Source of the DNA: Stenotrophomonas cyclobalanopsidis
GTDB lineage: Bacteria > Pseudomonadota > Gammaproteobacteria > Xanthomonadales > Xanthomonadaceae
Assembly (NCBI RefSeq): GCF_008710035.1
Contig: NZ_VYKI01000012.1
Span: 74,788 to 138,787 of the forward strand
Direction of reading: 5' to 3'
DNA length: 64,000 bases
The position numbers and the translations under genes are program-made. The notes beneath the pieces are model-generated. The model was not told where the DNA came from. It saw nothing but the letters and a program-made list of their open reading frames with translations, and did not search any database. This document shows, in pieces, positions 53,333 through 63,816 of this stretch (the first letter of the stretch is position 1; the number at the start of each line of letters is the position of its first letter).

Positions 53333-56300
53333 ATGAGCGCGCCGCCGCGCCTGCGACTGCGAAGGATCCGCCGTCATTTCGTTGCTGCCTGCGCGGTGGG
53401 TCTGGTCGTGCTTGCGCTGCTGGTGGGTACGCTCAGCCAGCTGCTGCCGCTGGCCGAGCGCCACCCCGAGGCGATCGCTGCGTGGCTGAGTGAGCGCGCC
53501 GGGCAACCGGTGCGTTTTGAACAACTGGACACCGAATGGACCCGGCGCGGCCCGCTGCTGCAGCTCAAGGGCCTGCGCATCGGCGCGGGGCAGGGCCTGG
53601 CCATCGGCGAGGCCGAGGTGCTGGTTTCGATGTACAGCGGCCTGCTGCCGGGCCGGTCGCTGACCGAGCTGCGCCTGCGCGGGCTGGCCCTGGACCTGCA
53701 TCAGGGCAGTGACGGCCGCTGGTCGGTGCGGGGCCTGCCGCAGTCCAGCAGCGGTGATCCGCTGGAGGCGCTGCGCCGGCTGGGCGAACTGCAGGTGATC
53801 GGCGGCCGCCTCGGCGTGCATGCGCCCGGCCTGGGCGTGGATGCCACGCTGCCGCGCATCGACCTGCGCCTGCGCGTGGATGGCGACCGCCTGCGGGTAG
53901 GCGTGCGCGCCTGGGCACAGACCGACGCGCTGCCGCTGACCGCGGTGCTGGACCTGGACCGCCGCCACGGCAACGGCCAAGCCTGGCTGGGCGCGGATCC
54001 GGTCGACTTCAAAGCCTGGTCGCCGTTGCTGGCGGCCGGCGGCCTGCGCCTGCGCGAAGGCAAGGGCGAACTCAACCTGTGGCTGGTCCTGCGCGATTTC
54101 GCGCCGGTGGCCCTGACCACCGATTCGGACCTGCGCGAGGTGCGCGTCGACGGCGCGCCGCTGCAGGGCGCGCCGCTACAGAGCATGACCACGCCCGGCC
54201 TGCAGCTGCAACGCGTGCAGGCGCGCCTGCGCTGGCAGCGCCAGGGCGATGGCTGGGCGCTGCAGGTGCCGCGCCTGCGCCTGGGCAGTGGTGCGGACCA
54301 ACAACGGCTGGATGGCCTGCAGGTGCAGGTGGGCAAGCAGCTGCGGATCAGCAGCGGGCCGGTGCAGGCCGGGACCGCGCTGCGCGCGCTGGCCCTGAGC
54401 GACCGCCTCGAACCGGGCCTGCGCCGCTGGCTGTACCTGTCCAAGCCGCAGCTGGATGTGCAGTCGCTGCAGCTGCAGGGCGAGCGCGACGGCCCGTTGT
54501 GGGCGCAGGGCGAACTGCAGGCGCTGGGCTTTGCCAGCGTCGGCGATGCCCCCGGCGTGCGTGGCCTGGGCGGCCGTTTCGAAGGCGATGCCGATGGCTT
54601 CAGCCTGCAGCTGAAGCCCCAGCAGGAGCTGCAGTTCGATTGGCCGACCGGTTTCGGCGAGCGCCACGACCTGCATCTGGCCGGGCAGATCGTCGGCTGG
54701 CGCGACGGAGCCGGTGGCTGGCGCATCGGCACCCCGGCGATGCGCGTGGAAGGCACCAACTATGCCGCCGATGTGCGTGGCAGCCTATGGTTCCAGGGCG
54801 ATGGCACGCGCCCGTGGCTGCAGCTGGCCGCCAAGCTGGACAACGTGCCGATGACCGCCGCCAAGCGGTTCTGGATCCATTCGAAGATGAGCAAGGGCGC
54901 CACCGACTGGCTGGATGCCGCGCTGGTGGGTGGCCAGGTGCGCGGCGGCATCGGCCTGGTCAGCGGCGATCTGGACGATTGGCCGTTCGACAACAACGAT
55001 GGCCGCTTCGAGGCCACCGGCCACATCAGCAACGGCGACATCCGCTTCCAGCACGACTGGCCGCTGATGGGCCAGGTCGACGCCGATATCGCCTTCATCG
55101 GCCCCGGTTTCCACATGCAGGGCCGCGGTGACCTGGCCGGTGTGGCGGTGCAGAAGTTCGAGGCCGGCATCGAAGATTTCGGCCACGCGCCGCTGTACGT
55201 GCGTGCCGACAGCCAGAGCGAGGCGGGGCGCCTGCTGGCGATGCTGCGGCAGAGCGGCCTGCACAAGGACTACGGCGACACCCTCGACAACCTGGTCGCC
55301 AGCGGCCCGGCCAACGTGCACTTCGACCTGCTGCAGCCGCTGCACCACGATGAAGGCCGTGGGCACCTTCAGGGCACGGTGGACCTGGCCGGTGTGAAGC
55401 TGGTGGACAAGCGCTTCGATCTGGAATTCGACGCCATGCAGGGCCAGGCCCGCTACGGCAGCGGTGGCTTTGCCGCCGAGGAGCTGGCCGTGCGTCACCT
55501 TGGCCAGGACGGCCGCCTGAGCCTGCGTGCCGGTGGCTATGTGCGCAACCCGGCGCTGGCCTTTGAATCGGAACTGGCGGCACACCTGGATGCCAAGGTG
55601 CTGATCGACCGCGCGCCGGAAATGGCCTGGCTGAAACCCTATCTGGAGGGCACCTCGGCCTGGACCGTCGCCGTCAACGTGCCCAAGGTGGCGCCCGGTG
55701 CGCCGGCCCCGCCCAGCGAGCTGCGCCTGCATTCGGACCTGGTGGGCACCCGTCTGGACCTGCCGGCGCCGCTGGACAAGCCGGCCGCCGATGCGCTGGC
55801 GACCACCGTGTCGGCACAGCTGCCGATGGGCGATGGCCGCATCGACGTGGCGTTCGGCCAGCGCCTGGCCCTGGCCGCGCGCACCCACAACAGCCAGACC
55901 GGCGTGCAGGTCACGATGGGCAGCGACCGCGTTGACCGCGACCCGCCGCCCAGCGGGCTGGCCATCAACGGCCGCAGCCCGACCCTGGATGCGCTGGAAT
56001 GGATCGGCCTGGCCCGTGGCGCAGGTGGCGATGGCGATCCCATGCCGCTGCGCGCGGTGGACGTGCAGGTCGGCAGGCTGATGCTGATCGGCGGCATCTT
56101 TGAACAGACGCGGCTGCAGCTGCGGCCGGGCGCGCAGGCGCTGGACGTGCGCCTGGACGGCCCTTCGCTGGCCGGCCACCTGAGCGTGCCCAATGCCGAC
56201 GGCGGCACCATCAGCGGCCAGCTCGACCGCGTGCACTGGCAGTCACCGCCGGCGGCGCCAGGCGCTGACACCGCCGTGGCCGCGACGCGCCCGCAGACCG

Positions 56301-57214
56301 GTGCCGATGACATCGATCCTGCCAAGCTGCCGCCGTTCGCCCTGGACATCGCCGACCTGAAGTTCGGCAAGGTGATGCTGGGCCAGGCGGTGCTGCGCAC
56401 GCGCCCGCTGGGCAATGGCCTGAGCGTGGACGAGCTGCGCTTCCGTGCCCCGGAGCAGGAGATCGATATCACCGGCCGCTGGCTGGGCAAGGGCGCCGGC
56501 GCGCGCACCGAGCTTACCGCCAAGGTGCGCAGCGAAGACCTGGGCGGTCTGATGCAGAACCTCGACTACGCCGGCCAGCTGCGCGGCGGCTCCGGCCAGG
56601 CGCAGCTGCAGGCGGCCTGGGCCGGTGGGCCATCGGATTTCCAGCTGGGCAACCTGCAGGGCACGCTCGACATCGATGCGCGCAACGGCCAGCTGCTGGA
56701 ACTGGACCCCGGCGCGGGCCGCGTGCTCGGCCTGCTCAGCGTGGCCCAGCTGCCGCGTCGCCTGATGTTTGATTTCCGCGATTTCTTCTCCAAGGGCTTC
56801 GCCTTCAACCACATCGAAGGCGGCATGCAGTTCGGCGACGGCATGGCGCGCACCGACAAGGTGCTGATCGAAGGCCCGGCGGCCAACATCACCATCCGTG
56901 GCCAGACCGACCTGCGCCAGCAGCAGTTTGACCAGACCATCGACGTCAACCCGCGCGCGGGCAACCTGCTGACCGTGGTGGGCGCGGTGGCCGGCGGGCC
57001 GGTGGGCGCGGCGCTGGGTGCGGCCACCAATGCGGTATTGTCCAAGCCACTCGGCGAGATCGGCGCCCGTACCTACAGAGTGACCGGCCCCTGGAAGGAG
57101 CCGAAGGTGGAGGTGATCGAGCGCAGCCGTGACCGTACCCCGGCCCCGCCGCGCGCGCCTGCACCAACCCCGTCCGTGCCGCCGACCGTCACCGACCCGC
57201 CGCGCCCGCGTTGA
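53333..57214 (+). CDS. yhdP: YhdP family AsmA-like membrane protein
   Basis: This large protein of 1293 residues is a YhdP-type AsmA-like protein. One N-terminal membrane helix ([21 protein letters not shown]) anchors a long periplasmic beta-groove domain. YhdP, TamB and YdbH form bridge-like structures that move phospholipids between the inner and outer membranes. A C-terminal domain has [20 protein letters not shown] and [20 protein letters not shown], then a Pro/Arg-rich tail. The length matches the family, usually about 1270. It follows rng by 30 bp and precedes tldD, the usual order. Confidence 0.94.
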   Translation: MSAPPRLRLRRIRRHFVAACAVGLVVLALLVGTLSQLLPLAERHPEAIAAWLSERAGQPVRFEQLDTEWTRRGPLLQLKGLRIGAGQGLAIGEAEVLVSMYSGLLPGRSLTELRLRGLALDLHQGSDGRWSVRGLPQSSSGDPLEALRRLGELQVIGGRLGVHAPGLGVDATLPRIDLRLRVDGDRLRVGVRAWAQTDALPLTAVLDLDRRHGNGQAWLGADPVDFKAWSPLLAAGGLRLREGKGELNLWLVLRDFAPVALTTDSDLREVRVDGAPLQGAPLQSMTTPGLQLQRVQARLRWQRQGDGWALQVPRLRLGSGADQQRLDGLQVQVGKQLRISSGPVQAGTALRALALSDRLEPGLRRWLYLSKPQLDVQSLQLQGERDGPLWAQGELQALGFASVGDAPGVRGLGGRFEGDADGFSLQLKPQQELQFDWPTGFGERHDLHLAGQIVGWRDGAGGWRIGTPAMRVEGTNYAADVRGSLWFQGDGTRPWLQLAAKLDNVPMTAAKRFWIHSKMSKGATDWLDAALVGGQVRGGIGLVSGDLDDWPFDNNDGRFEATGHISNGDIRFQHDWPLMGQVDADIAFIGPGFHMQGRGDLAGVAVQKFEAGIEDFGHAPLYVRADSQSEAGRLLAMLRQSGLHKDYGDTLDNLVASGPANVHFDLLQPLHHDEGRGHLQGTVDLAGVKLVDKRFDLEFDAMQGQARYGSGGFAAEELAVRHLGQDGRLSLRAGGYVRNPALAFESELAAHLDAKVLIDRAPEMAWLKPYLEGTSAWTVAVNVPKVAPGAPAPPSELRLHSDLVGTRLDLPAPLDKPAADALATTVSAQLPMGDGRIDVAFGQRLALAARTHNSQTGVQVTMGSDRVDRDPPPSGLAINGRSPTLDALEWIGLARGAGGDGDPMPLRAVDVQVGRLMLIGGIFEQTRLQLRPGAQALDVRLDGPSLAGHLSVPNADGGTISGQLDRVHWQSPPAAPGADTAVAATRPQTGADDIDPAKLPPFALDIADLKFGKVMLGQAVLRTRPLGNGLSVDELRFRAPEQEIDITGRWLGKGAGARTELTAKVRSEDLGGLMQNLDYAGQLRGGSGQAQLQAAWAGGPSDFQLGNLQGTLDIDARNGQLLELDPGAGRVLGLLSVAQLPRRLMFDFRDFFSKGFAFNHIEGGMQFGDGMARTDKVLIEGPAANITIRGQTDLRQQQFDQTIDVNPRAGNLLTVVGAVAGGPVGAALGAATNAVLSKPLGEIGARTYRVTGPWKEPKVEVIERSRDRTPAPPRAPAPTPSVPPTVTDPPRPR

Positions 57215-57278
57215 GCGTCGCGGCCCCTGTTCATCCGGCGGCCTTGCCTGGCCGCCTCCAGACCCCCAGATCGAGACC

Positions 57279-58724
57279 ATGACTGATAACGCACTGACGC
57301 TTGCCCAGGACCGCCTGCTGCGCCCCGGCGGCCTGGATACCGCCGGCCTGGAGCGCACCTTCGGCCAGCTGCTCGGCCCCGGCGTGGACTTCGGCGACCT
57401 GTATTTCCAGCATGCTCGGCGCGAAAGTTGGAGCGTGGAAGACGGCATCGTCAAGGACGGCGCCCATTCCATCGAGCAGGGCGTGGGCGTGCGCGCCATC
57501 GCCGGCGAGAAGACCGGTTTCGCCTATTCCGATGACATCCATGCCGACGCGCTGCTGACCGCAGCGCAGTCGGCCCGCGCGATCTCGCGCGAAGGCGGCG
57601 CCCAGGCAGGGCGCTCGCTGCTGCGCGGCAACGCGCGCGCGCTGTACCCGACCCTGGACCCGATCGACAGCTTGGGCAACGAGGCCAAGGTCGAGGTGCT
57701 CAAGCGCCTGGATGGCTACCTGCGTGCCGCCGACCCGCGGGTGAAGCAGGTGATGGTGAGCCTGTCCGGTGGCGTCGACACCGTGCTGGTGGCCCGCACC
57801 GACGGCGTGCTGGGCGCCGACGTGCGGCCGCTGGTGCGCCTGAACGTGCAGGTGATCGTCGAGCAGAGCGGCCGCCGTGAATCGGGCTATGCCGGCGGCG
57901 GTGGCCGCTATGGCTATGCCGAACTGTTCGCCGATGGCCGTCCCGAGGCCTTCGCCCGCGAGGCCCTGCGCCAGGCGCTGGTGAATCTGGAAGCTGTACC
58001 GGCCCCGGCTGGCGTGATGCCGGTGGTGCTGGGCCCGGGCTGGCCCGGCGTGCTGCTGCATGAAGCCGTGGGCCACGGCCTGGAAGGTGACTTCAACCGC
58101 AAGGGCACCAGCGTCTACGCCGGTCGCATCGGCGAACGCGTGGCCGCCCCGGGTGTGACCATCGTCGATGACGGCACCCTGGACGGGCGCCGCGGTTCGC
58201 TCAACATCGATGACGAGGGCCACCCGAGCCAGTGCACCACGCTGATCGAGGACGGTATCCTGGTCGGCTACATGCAGGACAGCCTCAATGCCCGCCTGAT
58301 GGGCGTGGCGCCGACCGGCAACGGCCGGCGCGAGTCGTTCGCGCACCTGACCATGCCGCGCATGACCAACACCTACATGCGCGCCGGCGAGCACGATCCG
58401 CAGGACATGATCCGCTCGGTGAAGAAGGGTCTGTATGCGGTCAACTTCGGTGGCGGCCAGGTCGACATCACCAGCGGCAAGTACGTGTTCTCGGCCACCG
58501 AGGCCTACCTGATCGAGGATGGCCGGATCACCGCGCCGGTGAAAGGCGCGACCCTCATCGGCAACGGCCCGGAAACCATGCAGAAGGTGCGCATGGTCGG
58601 CAACGATCTGGCCCTGGACGAGGGCGTCGGCATCTGCGGCAAGGATGGCCAGAGCGTACCGGTGGGCGTGGGCCAGCCGTCGCTGCTGATCGAAGGCATC
58701 ACCGTCGGCGGTACCCAGGCCTGA
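57279..58724 (+). CDS. tldD: Metalloprotease TldD
   Basis: TldD is the metalloprotease half of the TldD/PmbA (TldE) complex, which trims unfolded peptides; in E. coli it also processes microcin B17 and CcdA. The protein is 481 residues. The zinc motif [11 protein letters not shown] (with the HExxxH pair) is present near residue 262. [20 protein letters not shown] and the C-terminal [16 protein letters not shown] match the family. Start at the ATG 57279. The partner pmbA lies at 59422 with darP between on the opposite strand. Confidence 0.95.
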   Translation: MTDNALTLAQDRLLRPGGLDTAGLERTFGQLLGPGVDFGDLYFQHARRESWSVEDGIVKDGAHSIEQGVGVRAIAGEKTGFAYSDDIHADALLTAAQSARAISREGGAQAGRSLLRGNARALYPTLDPIDSLGNEAKVEVLKRLDGYLRAADPRVKQVMVSLSGGVDTVLVARTDGVLGADVRPLVRLNVQVIVEQSGRRESGYAGGGGRYGYAELFADGRPEAFAREALRQALVNLEAVPAPAGVMPVVLGPGWPGVLLHEAVGHGLEGDFNRKGTSVYAGRIGERVAAPGVTIVDDGTLDGRRGSLNIDDEGHPSQCTTLIEDGILVGYMQDSLNARLMGVAPTGNGRRESFAHLTMPRMTNTYMRAGEHDPQDMIRSVKKGLYAVNFGGGQVDITSGKYVFSATEAYLIEDGRITAPVKGATLIGNGPETMQKVRMVGNDLALDEGVGICGKDGQSVPVGVGQPSLLIEGITVGGTQA

Positions 58725-58765
58725 GCCGGACGATGGCCAACGCCACCGCCCGGGCCGGCGGGGAC

Positions 58766-59353
58766 TCAGTCCTCGTCGGCTTCGTCGGTCTCGACGTCGT
58801 CGGCCTCATCGGCCGCGGCCTTCAGGCCCAGCGCCGCCGGCAGCATCAGCGTGCGCAGCACCTGGAAGATCTCGCGGTAGGCGCGCGGCGGCTTGTTCCT
58901 GGCCTTTTCGGCCTGGGCGTTGCGCACCAGCGTACGCAGCTGCTGGCGGTCGGCCTGCGGGTACTCGTCGAGCAGGGCGCCCAGCGCCTTGTCGCCGTCG
59001 GCCAGCAGGCGCTCGCGCCAGTCCTCGGCGCGGTGCATCATCGCCACTTCGCGGCGGCCGGTTTCGCTGTTGGCGTCCAGCGCATCGCGGATCGCGTCCA
59101 GCGTGGCGTCTTCCTCGCGGCGCATGTGCTTGGCCAGGAACGCCAGCTGCCGCTTGTGGGCGATGTGGGCGGTGATCCGCTTGCACTCGGCGATATGCGG
59201 CAGCAGGTCTTCCGGCACCGGCAGGCGCGCCAGCTGGGCCGGGGTCAGCGACACCAGCTTCTCGCCCAAGGCCAGGACATCGAGCGCGTCGCGCCGGTTC
59301 TGGCTGCGGCTCTTGTCGTGGAATTCACCGGTTTCTTCGTCGCGTCCGCGCAT
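58766..59353 (-). CDS. darP: Ribosome biogenesis factor DarP (YjgA)
   Basis: DarP (YjgA, DUF615) binds precursors of the 50S subunit and aids their maturation. The protein is 195 residues, entirely helical, with an N-terminal segment [20 protein letters not shown] and a C-terminal acidic tail ([15 protein letters not shown]). [14 protein letters not shown] near the end is usual in the family. The ATG at 59353 begins the protein. It lies between tldD and pmbA and is transcribed in the opposite direction, a conserved arrangement in relatives. A terminator-like hairpin lies just upstream of its start. Confidence 0.93.
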   Translation of the reverse strand: MRGRDEETGEFHDKSRSQNRRDALDVLALGEKLVSLTPAQLARLPVPEDLLPHIAECKRITAHIAHKRQLAFLAKHMRREEDATLDAIRDALDANSETGRREVAMMHRAEDWRERLLADGDKALGALLDEYPQADRQQLRTLVRNAQAEKARNKPPRAYREIFQVLRTLMLPAALGLKAAADEADDVETDEADED

Positions 59354-59370
59354 CGTCCATACCTGATTTC

Positions 59371-59399
59371 AAAAAAAGTCGCCCGGCGTGATGCCGGGC
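59371..59399 (-). terminator. Terminator-like hairpin facing into darP leader
   Basis: The stem gcccggc-gtgat-gccgggc (59381-59399) is followed on the minus strand by gac and seven T (59371-59377), the form of an intrinsic terminator. It lies 18-46 bp upstream of darP's start codon, so a transcript starting upstream would meet it in the darP leader. Confidence 0.5.
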
Positions 59400-59421
59400 C
59401 CAACCCGCACAGGATAAAGCA

Positions 59422-60789
59422 TTGAACGTGATCGCCCCTGAAGTGGCCGTCGGCGACGACAGCCCGGCCCGTCTGGAACGCCTGGCCGACCTTTCCCAGC
59501 AGCTGCTGGAGCGCGCCCGCGCGCTGGGCGCCAGCCAGGCCGAAGTGAGCTGCAGCGAAGACCGCGGGATGGAAGTGAACGTCCGTCTCGGCGAGGTCGA
59601 GACCGTGCAGTCCACCCGCGACCGCGGCATCGCCGTGACGGTATATTTCGGCCAGCGCAAGGGCAGTGCCAGTACCGCCGACCTGAACGAGGCGAGCCTG
59701 GCGGCCACCGTCGAGCAGGCCTGCGCGATCGCCCGCCACACAGAGGACGACCCGGCTGCCGGCCTGGCCGATGCGGCGCTGATGGCCCGCGACTTCCCCG
59801 ACCTGGACAGCTGGCACCCCTGGGCACTGCAGGCCGATGAGGCGGTGGACCTGGCCCTGGCCTGCGAAGCGGCCGGCCGCGAGGCCGACCCGAGGATCAG
59901 CAATTCCGACGGCGCCTCGGTGTCGAGCATGCAGAGCGTGTCGGTCTACGCCAATTCGCACGGTTTCATCGGCCGCGAGCGCGGCACGCACCATTCGGTC
60001 GGCTGCGCCCTGATCGCCGGCAGCGGCGATGGCATGCAGCGCGACGGCTGGTACACCGGCGGCCTGGCCCGCGAGGACCTGGAGGCGGCCGACCACGTGG
60101 GCCGCCGCGCCGCCGAGCGCACCGTCTCCCGCCTGCAGCCGCGTTCGTTGCCGACCGGCAGCATGCCGGTGCTGTTCGCTCCGGAAGTGGCGCGCAGCCT
60201 GGTCGGCCACCTGCTGTCGGCGGTGTCCGGCGGTGCCCTGTACCGCCAGGCCAGCTTCCTGCTGGACAGCGTCGGCCAGCAGCTGTTCCCGGACTGGATG
60301 CAGATCGAGGAGCTGCCGCACCTGCGCCGCGGCCTGCGCTCGGCCGCCTTCGACGGCGATGGCGTGGCCACCCGCGCCTCGGCCCTGGTCCGTGACGGCG
60401 TGCTGCAGCGCTACGTGCTGGGCAGCTATTCGGCGCGCAAGCTGGGCCTGCAGACCACCGCCAACGCCGGCGGCGTGCACAACCTGCAGCTGGCAGCCAA
60501 CGCCGGTTCGCTGCAGGACATCGCCCGGCAGATGGGCCAGGGCCTGCTGGTGACCGAGCTGATGGGGCAGGGCGTGAACGGGGTGACCGGCGATTATTCG
60601 CGGGGCGCCGGGGGCTTCAAGGTCGAGAACGGCGAGATCCAGTACCCGGTCGACGGCATCACCATCGCCGGCAACCTGCGGGAGATGTTTGCCGCCATCG
60701 AAGCGGTCGGCAGCGACGTCGACCCGCGCTCGCACATCCGTACCGGTTCGATCCTGGTCGGGCGGATGACCATCGCCGGTAATGATTGA
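59422..60789 (+). CDS. pmbA: Metalloprotease PmbA (TldE)
   Basis: PmbA (TldE) is the partner subunit of TldD in the TldD/TldE protease. The protein is 455 residues and lacks the zinc motif seen in TldD, as expected. Typical pieces are QAEVSCSEDRGMEVNVRLGEVETV (about 39-62), GLQTTANAGGVHNLQL (about 350-365) and NGEIQYPVDGITIAGNLREMF near the end. The start appears to be TTG at 59422 (NVIAPE follows), with aggat seven nt upstream; a GTG two codons later is an alternative. Next downstream is a DUF4870 gene with its own promoter-like region. Confidence 0.95.
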   Translation: MNVIAPEVAVGDDSPARLERLADLSQQLLERARALGASQAEVSCSEDRGMEVNVRLGEVETVQSTRDRGIAVTVYFGQRKGSASTADLNEASLAATVEQACAIARHTEDDPAAGLADAALMARDFPDLDSWHPWALQADEAVDLALACEAAGREADPRISNSDGASVSSMQSVSVYANSHGFIGRERGTHHSVGCALIAGSGDGMQRDGWYTGGLAREDLEAADHVGRRAAERTVSRLQPRSLPTGSMPVLFAPEVARSLVGHLLSAVSGGALYRQASFLLDSVGQQLFPDWMQIEELPHLRRGLRSAAFDGDGVATRASALVRDGVLQRYVLGSYSARKLGLQTTANAGGVHNLQLAANAGSLQDIARQMGQGLLVTELMGQGVNGVTGDYSRGAGGFKVENGEIQYPVDGITIAGNLREMFAAIEAVGSDVDPRSHIRTGSILVGRMTIAGND

Positions 60790-60814
60790 TGCCATTGATG
60801 GCGTAAGCTATGCG
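60786..60814 (+). promoter_or_regulatory. Possible promoter of the DUF4870 gene
   Basis: The hexamer TTGATG at 60786-60791 and TATGCG at 60809-60814 are 17 bp apart, a plausible sigma-70 promoter with the first two bases of the -10 correct. It overlaps the end of pmbA and would start about 60 bp before the GTG at 60877. Confidence 0.35.
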
Positions 60815-60876
60815 CGCCTGACGCGACCGGCCTGCCGCCGATCGGTCAAGACCACCCAAAAAAAAGGAGTTTTGTC

Positions 60877-61239
60877 GTGAGCGATTTCGAAAACGTGCCG
60901 GCCGCCTCGAGCGTGCCGAGCGATCAGCGCACCATGGCGCTGGCGGCGCACCTGCTGGGCATCTTCACCGGTTTCATCGGTGCCCTGATCATCTGGCTCA
61001 TCAACAAGGATGACGCCGGCAAGGGTTTTGTCACCGACCAGTCCAAGGAAGCGCTGAACTTCCAGATCACCGTCGCCATTGCGGTGCTGGTCTGCGTCGT
61101 GCTCAGCTTCGTCATCATCGGTGCCCTCCTGATGCCGATCGTGTACGTGGCCAACCTGGTCCTGTGCATCATCGCTGCGGTGAAGTCCAACAACGGCGAA
61201 ACCTACCGTTACCCGTTCACCCTGCGCCTGATCAAATAA
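60877..61239 (+). CDS. DUF4870 domain-containing membrane protein
   Basis: This small protein of 120 residues has a DUF4870 domain with three membrane helices (HLLGIFTGFIGALIIWLI, then two helices from about residues 65 to 105). Family features are FVTDQSKEALNFQIT (about 51-65) and KSNNGETYRYPFTLRLIK at the end. Its role is unknown; relatives are small inner-membrane proteins. The start is GTG at 60877, with a strong ribosome site (aaaaggag) 7 nt upstream, and a hairpin with T's downstream. Confidence 0.9.
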   Translation: MSDFENVPAASSVPSDQRTMALAAHLLGIFTGFIGALIIWLINKDDAGKGFVTDQSKEALNFQITVAIAVLVCVVLSFVIIGALLMPIVYVANLVLCIIAAVKSNNGETYRYPFTLRLIK

Positions 61240-61268
61240 GCGGCAACGATCAACGACGCAGAAAGAAG

Positions 61269-61290
61269 CGCCCGGCAATGCCGGGCGTTT
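61269..61290 (+). terminator. Hairpin terminator after DUF4870 gene
   Basis: The perfect stem cgcccggc-aat-gccgggcg is followed by TTT. It lies 30 bp after the stop codon. A separate GTAG-type palindrome lies 19 bp further on. Confidence 0.55.
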
Positions 61291-61308
61291 CCATTTGGGA
61301 CGCGTACG

Positions 61309-61331
61309 GTAGCGCCGGGCCACGCCCGGCG
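61309..61331. repeat. SMAG/REP palindrome
   Basis: A single gtagcgccgggccacgcccg copy lies between the DUF4870 gene and the convergent ispA gene, close to the stop of the latter. It is the same family as the 86-bp tandem array. Confidence 0.75.
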
Positions 61332-61338
61332 AGCGCGA

Positions 61339-62217
61339 TCAGTGATTCCGTTCCACCGCCAGAGTCGCCAGCGCACGCAGTGCGTCGGCCTCTTCGCCAT
61401 GGCCGGCCAGCACCGACTGCATGCGCGCCGCCAGCTCACGCAGGTGCGCCTTGGCACCGTCCATGCCCAGCAGAGCCGGGAAAGTGCTCTTGTCCTGCGC
61501 CTGGTCCTTGCCGGCGGTCTTGCCCAGCTGCTCGGAACTGGCTTCGACATCGAGGATGTCATCGCGTACCTGGAACGCCAGGCCGAGCGCATCGGCGAAG
61601 TCATCCAGCTGGGCCAGCCGTGCCTCGGGGGCGTGGCCGCACAGCGCGCCCATGCGCACCGCCGCGCGGATCAGCGCACCGGTCTTCAGCGCATGCATGC
61701 GGGTGAGCGCGGCCAGCGACTGCTGCTGGCCGGTGGCATTGATGTCCAGCGCCTGACCACCGCACATGCCGGACGCGCCGGAGGCGTGGGCCAGGGTCTG
61801 CAGGCAGGCCACGCGCAGGCTGGCCGGCAGCGGCGCATCGGCCAGCAGGCCGAACGCGCGGGTCTGCAGGGCATCGCCGGCGAGGATCGCGGTGGCTTCA
61901 TCGAAGGCGATATGGGTGGTGGGCTTGCCGCGGCGCAGGGCGTCGTCGTCCATCGCCGGCAGGTCGTCATGCACCAGCGAATAGGCGTGGATCATCTCCA
62001 CCGCCATCGCGGCCGCATCGAGCTGGTCCAGCGGTGCGCCGAACAGCTGGCCACTGGCATACACCAGCAGCGGGCGCATGCGCTTGCCACCGCCCAGCAC
62101 CGAATAGCGCATCGCCTGGTGCAGGCGTTGCGGCGCATCGGCCGGCGAGGGCAGGGCGGCGTCGAGCTGGCTTTCGATACGGTCGCGCCAGCGGGCGAAC
62201 TGCGCTTCAGCCGTCAT
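61339..62217 (-). CDS. ispA: Farnesyl diphosphate synthase (polyprenyl synthetase)
   Basis: IspA joins isopentenyl and dimethylallyl diphosphate to geranyl and farnesyl diphosphate, feeding undecaprenyl and quinone synthesis. The protein is 292 residues. The first aspartate-rich motif is DDLPAMDDD (about residues 84-92), the second is DDILD (about 223-227), and GGKRMRPLL binds IPP. Start at the ATG 62217, which overlaps the stop of xseB by 11 bp, so the two are coupled. In many relatives dxs follows, but not here. Confidence 0.95.
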   Translation of the reverse strand: MTAEAQFARWRDRIESQLDAALPSPADAPQRLHQAMRYSVLGGGKRMRPLLVYASGQLFGAPLDQLDAAAMAVEMIHAYSLVHDDLPAMDDDALRRGKPTTHIAFDEATAILAGDALQTRAFGLLADAPLPASLRVACLQTLAHASGASGMCGGQALDINATGQQQSLAALTRMHALKTGALIRAAVRMGALCGHAPEARLAQLDDFADALGLAFQVRDDILDVEASSEQLGKTAGKDQAQDKSTFPALLGMDGAKAHLRELAARMQSVLAGHGEEADALRALATLAVERNH

Positions 62218-62467
62218 GGCTGGGCGGGTCGAAGGGTTCTGCGGTTTCGGGCTGGGCCGGATCGCTGAGCAGGCGCACGCGAAGTTCGGCCTGTTCCAGC
62301 GCCTGTTGGCACTGGCGGTACAGACCGACGCCGCGTTCGTAAGCACTGAGCGAAGCTTCCAGGCTCAGCTCGCCGGTTTCCATCTGCTCCACCAGCTGTT
62401 CCAGCGATTCGAGCGACTGCTCGAACTGGGCAACGGGGGAGGCGTTTTCGGGGGACTTCTTGGCCAT
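62207..62467 (-). CDS. xseB: Exodeoxyribonuclease VII small subunit
   Basis: XseB is the small subunit of exonuclease VII, a single-strand-specific nuclease in DNA repair. The protein is 86 residues. The conserved core [20 protein letters not shown] (about 15-34) and [19 protein letters not shown] are diagnostic, and several small subunits pack on XseA. The large subunit gene xseA is not in this window. The 3' end overlaps ispA by 11 bp, the usual xseB-ispA coupling. Confidence 0.96.
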   Translation of the reverse strand: MAKKSPENASPVAQFEQSLESLEQLVEQMETGELSLEASLSAYERGVGLYRQCQQALEQAELRVRLLSDPAQPETAEPFDPPSHDG

Positions 62468-62503
62468 GCGACAAGTGTGGACGGCTGCCGCGCAGGGGTC
62501 AAT

Positions 62504-63790
62504 TCACCAGCCGCCGGGGCGCCACTGCAACTGCGCATCGCGGTCCTGCAGCCACGCCTGCAGCGGCGCGGAAACGACCACGTCGGCCGCGGCCAGCAGT
62601 TGCCCGCCGTCGAACAGCAGCGGCAGCTGCGCGCGCCGCCAGGGCGCCAGGTGCTCGCGCTGCAGGCAGTCCTTCAACGCGTGTGAATGAGCGCGCCCGG
62701 GCAGCAGGATGCGTTCGCCACCCTGCCGCGCACGCACCTGCAGGGGGCGATCGAAGGCCGCGTCGCCGAGCAGGCGCAGCTGTCCGCCATCGGGCAGCGC
62801 CAGCGGTGCACGGCCATCCCACGCGGCCTGCCAGTTCGCGGGCAGGGCGGGCAGGTATGCCGGCAGCAGGTAGGCGTGGCCACGCCATTGCTGGATGGCG
62901 TGATCCTGCCAGCGCACCTGCGCCTGCCGATCGCTGGAGGCTTCCAGCAGTTCCAGCTGTAGTTGCCGCAGCACCGTGGCCGGCAGCGGTGCGGCGCCAT
63001 GCGCGCGCACCCAGGCACGCAGCACACGCGCACCGCGCGCGGGCGACACCTGGCGCAGCAGTTCCAGCGACAGCACGCGGGGCGCCACTTCCAGGTGGGC
63101 GATCAGTTCGGCATCTTCCTCGTCCAGCAAGGCGCGGGTCTGCGCGCAATGGTCGGCGCTGCCGGCCAATGCCGCGGCCGCGTGCGGCCAGCGCTGGCGC
63201 AGCAGTGGCATGACGTGCAGGCGCAGGAAATTGCGGTCGGCGTCGTCGCGCGCGTTGCTGGGATCCTCGATCCAGTGCAGGGCATGCGCCTGCGCATAGT
63301 TGCGCAGCGCGTCGCGTGCGGTGTGCAGCAGCGGCCGCCACAGGCGGTGGCCGTGCAGGGTGCTGTCGACGGCCATTGCCACCAGGCCATCGATGCCGGA
63401 GCTGCGCAGGGCGCGCAGCAGGAAGGTTTCGGCCTGGTCATCCTGGTGCTGGGCCAGTGCCAGCGTTTCGCCGTCGCGCAGTTCGGCGGCGAAGGCCGCG
63501 CGCCGCGCCTGGCGTGCCGCTGCTTCCAGGCCGAAGCCGGCAGCGGTGTCGACCTGCACGCGATGCACGGCGAGTTCGATGCCCAGTGCATCGCATTGCT
63601 GCTGGCCGTGCGCTACCCAGGCATCGGCGCTGGCCTGCAGGCCGTGGTGCACGTGCACGGCGCGCAGCGATGTGCCGCTGGCGTGGGCGCAGCGCTGCAG
63701 CCAGTGCAGCAGCACGGTCGAGTCCAGGCCGCCGCTGTAGGCGACGAGCAGCGGGGTTTCCAGCGCGACCAGAGTGGGAAAGGTACTCAC
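62504..63790 (-). CDS. tilS: tRNA(Ile)-lysidine synthase
   Basis: TilS converts cytidine-34 of the CAU anticodon of a minor tRNA-Ile to lysidine, so that it reads AUA and not AUG. The protein is about 428 residues. The PP-loop ATP motif SGGLDST is at residues 19-25. LALAQHQDDQAETFLLRALR (about 110-129) carries the second signature, and the C-terminal TilS domain includes ERILLPGRAHSHALKDCLQ. Start is GTG at 63790 (VSTFPTL), as the upstream open frame runs into a repeat element; an ATG at 63961 is unlikely. It is 36 bp from xseB. Confidence 0.95.
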   Translation of the reverse strand: MSTFPTLVALETPLLVAYSGGLDSTVLLHWLQRCAHASGTSLRAVHVHHGLQASADAWVAHGQQQCDALGIELAVHRVQVDTAAGFGLEAAARQARRAAFAAELRDGETLALAQHQDDQAETFLLRALRSSGIDGLVAMAVDSTLHGHRLWRPLLHTARDALRNYAQAHALHWIEDPSNARDDADRNFLRLHVMPLLRQRWPHAAAALAGSADHCAQTRALLDEEDAELIAHLEVAPRVLSLELLRQVSPARGARVLRAWVRAHGAAPLPATVLRQLQLELLEASSDRQAQVRWQDHAIQQWRGHAYLLPAYLPALPANWQAAWDGRAPLALPDGGQLRLLGDAAFDRPLQVRARQGGERILLPGRAHSHALKDCLQREHLAPWRRAQLPLLFDGGQLLAAADVVVSAPLQAWLQDRDAQLQWRPGGW

Positions 63791-63816
63791 GGCGGGAAGT
63801 ATACGGGGGGTGTCTG

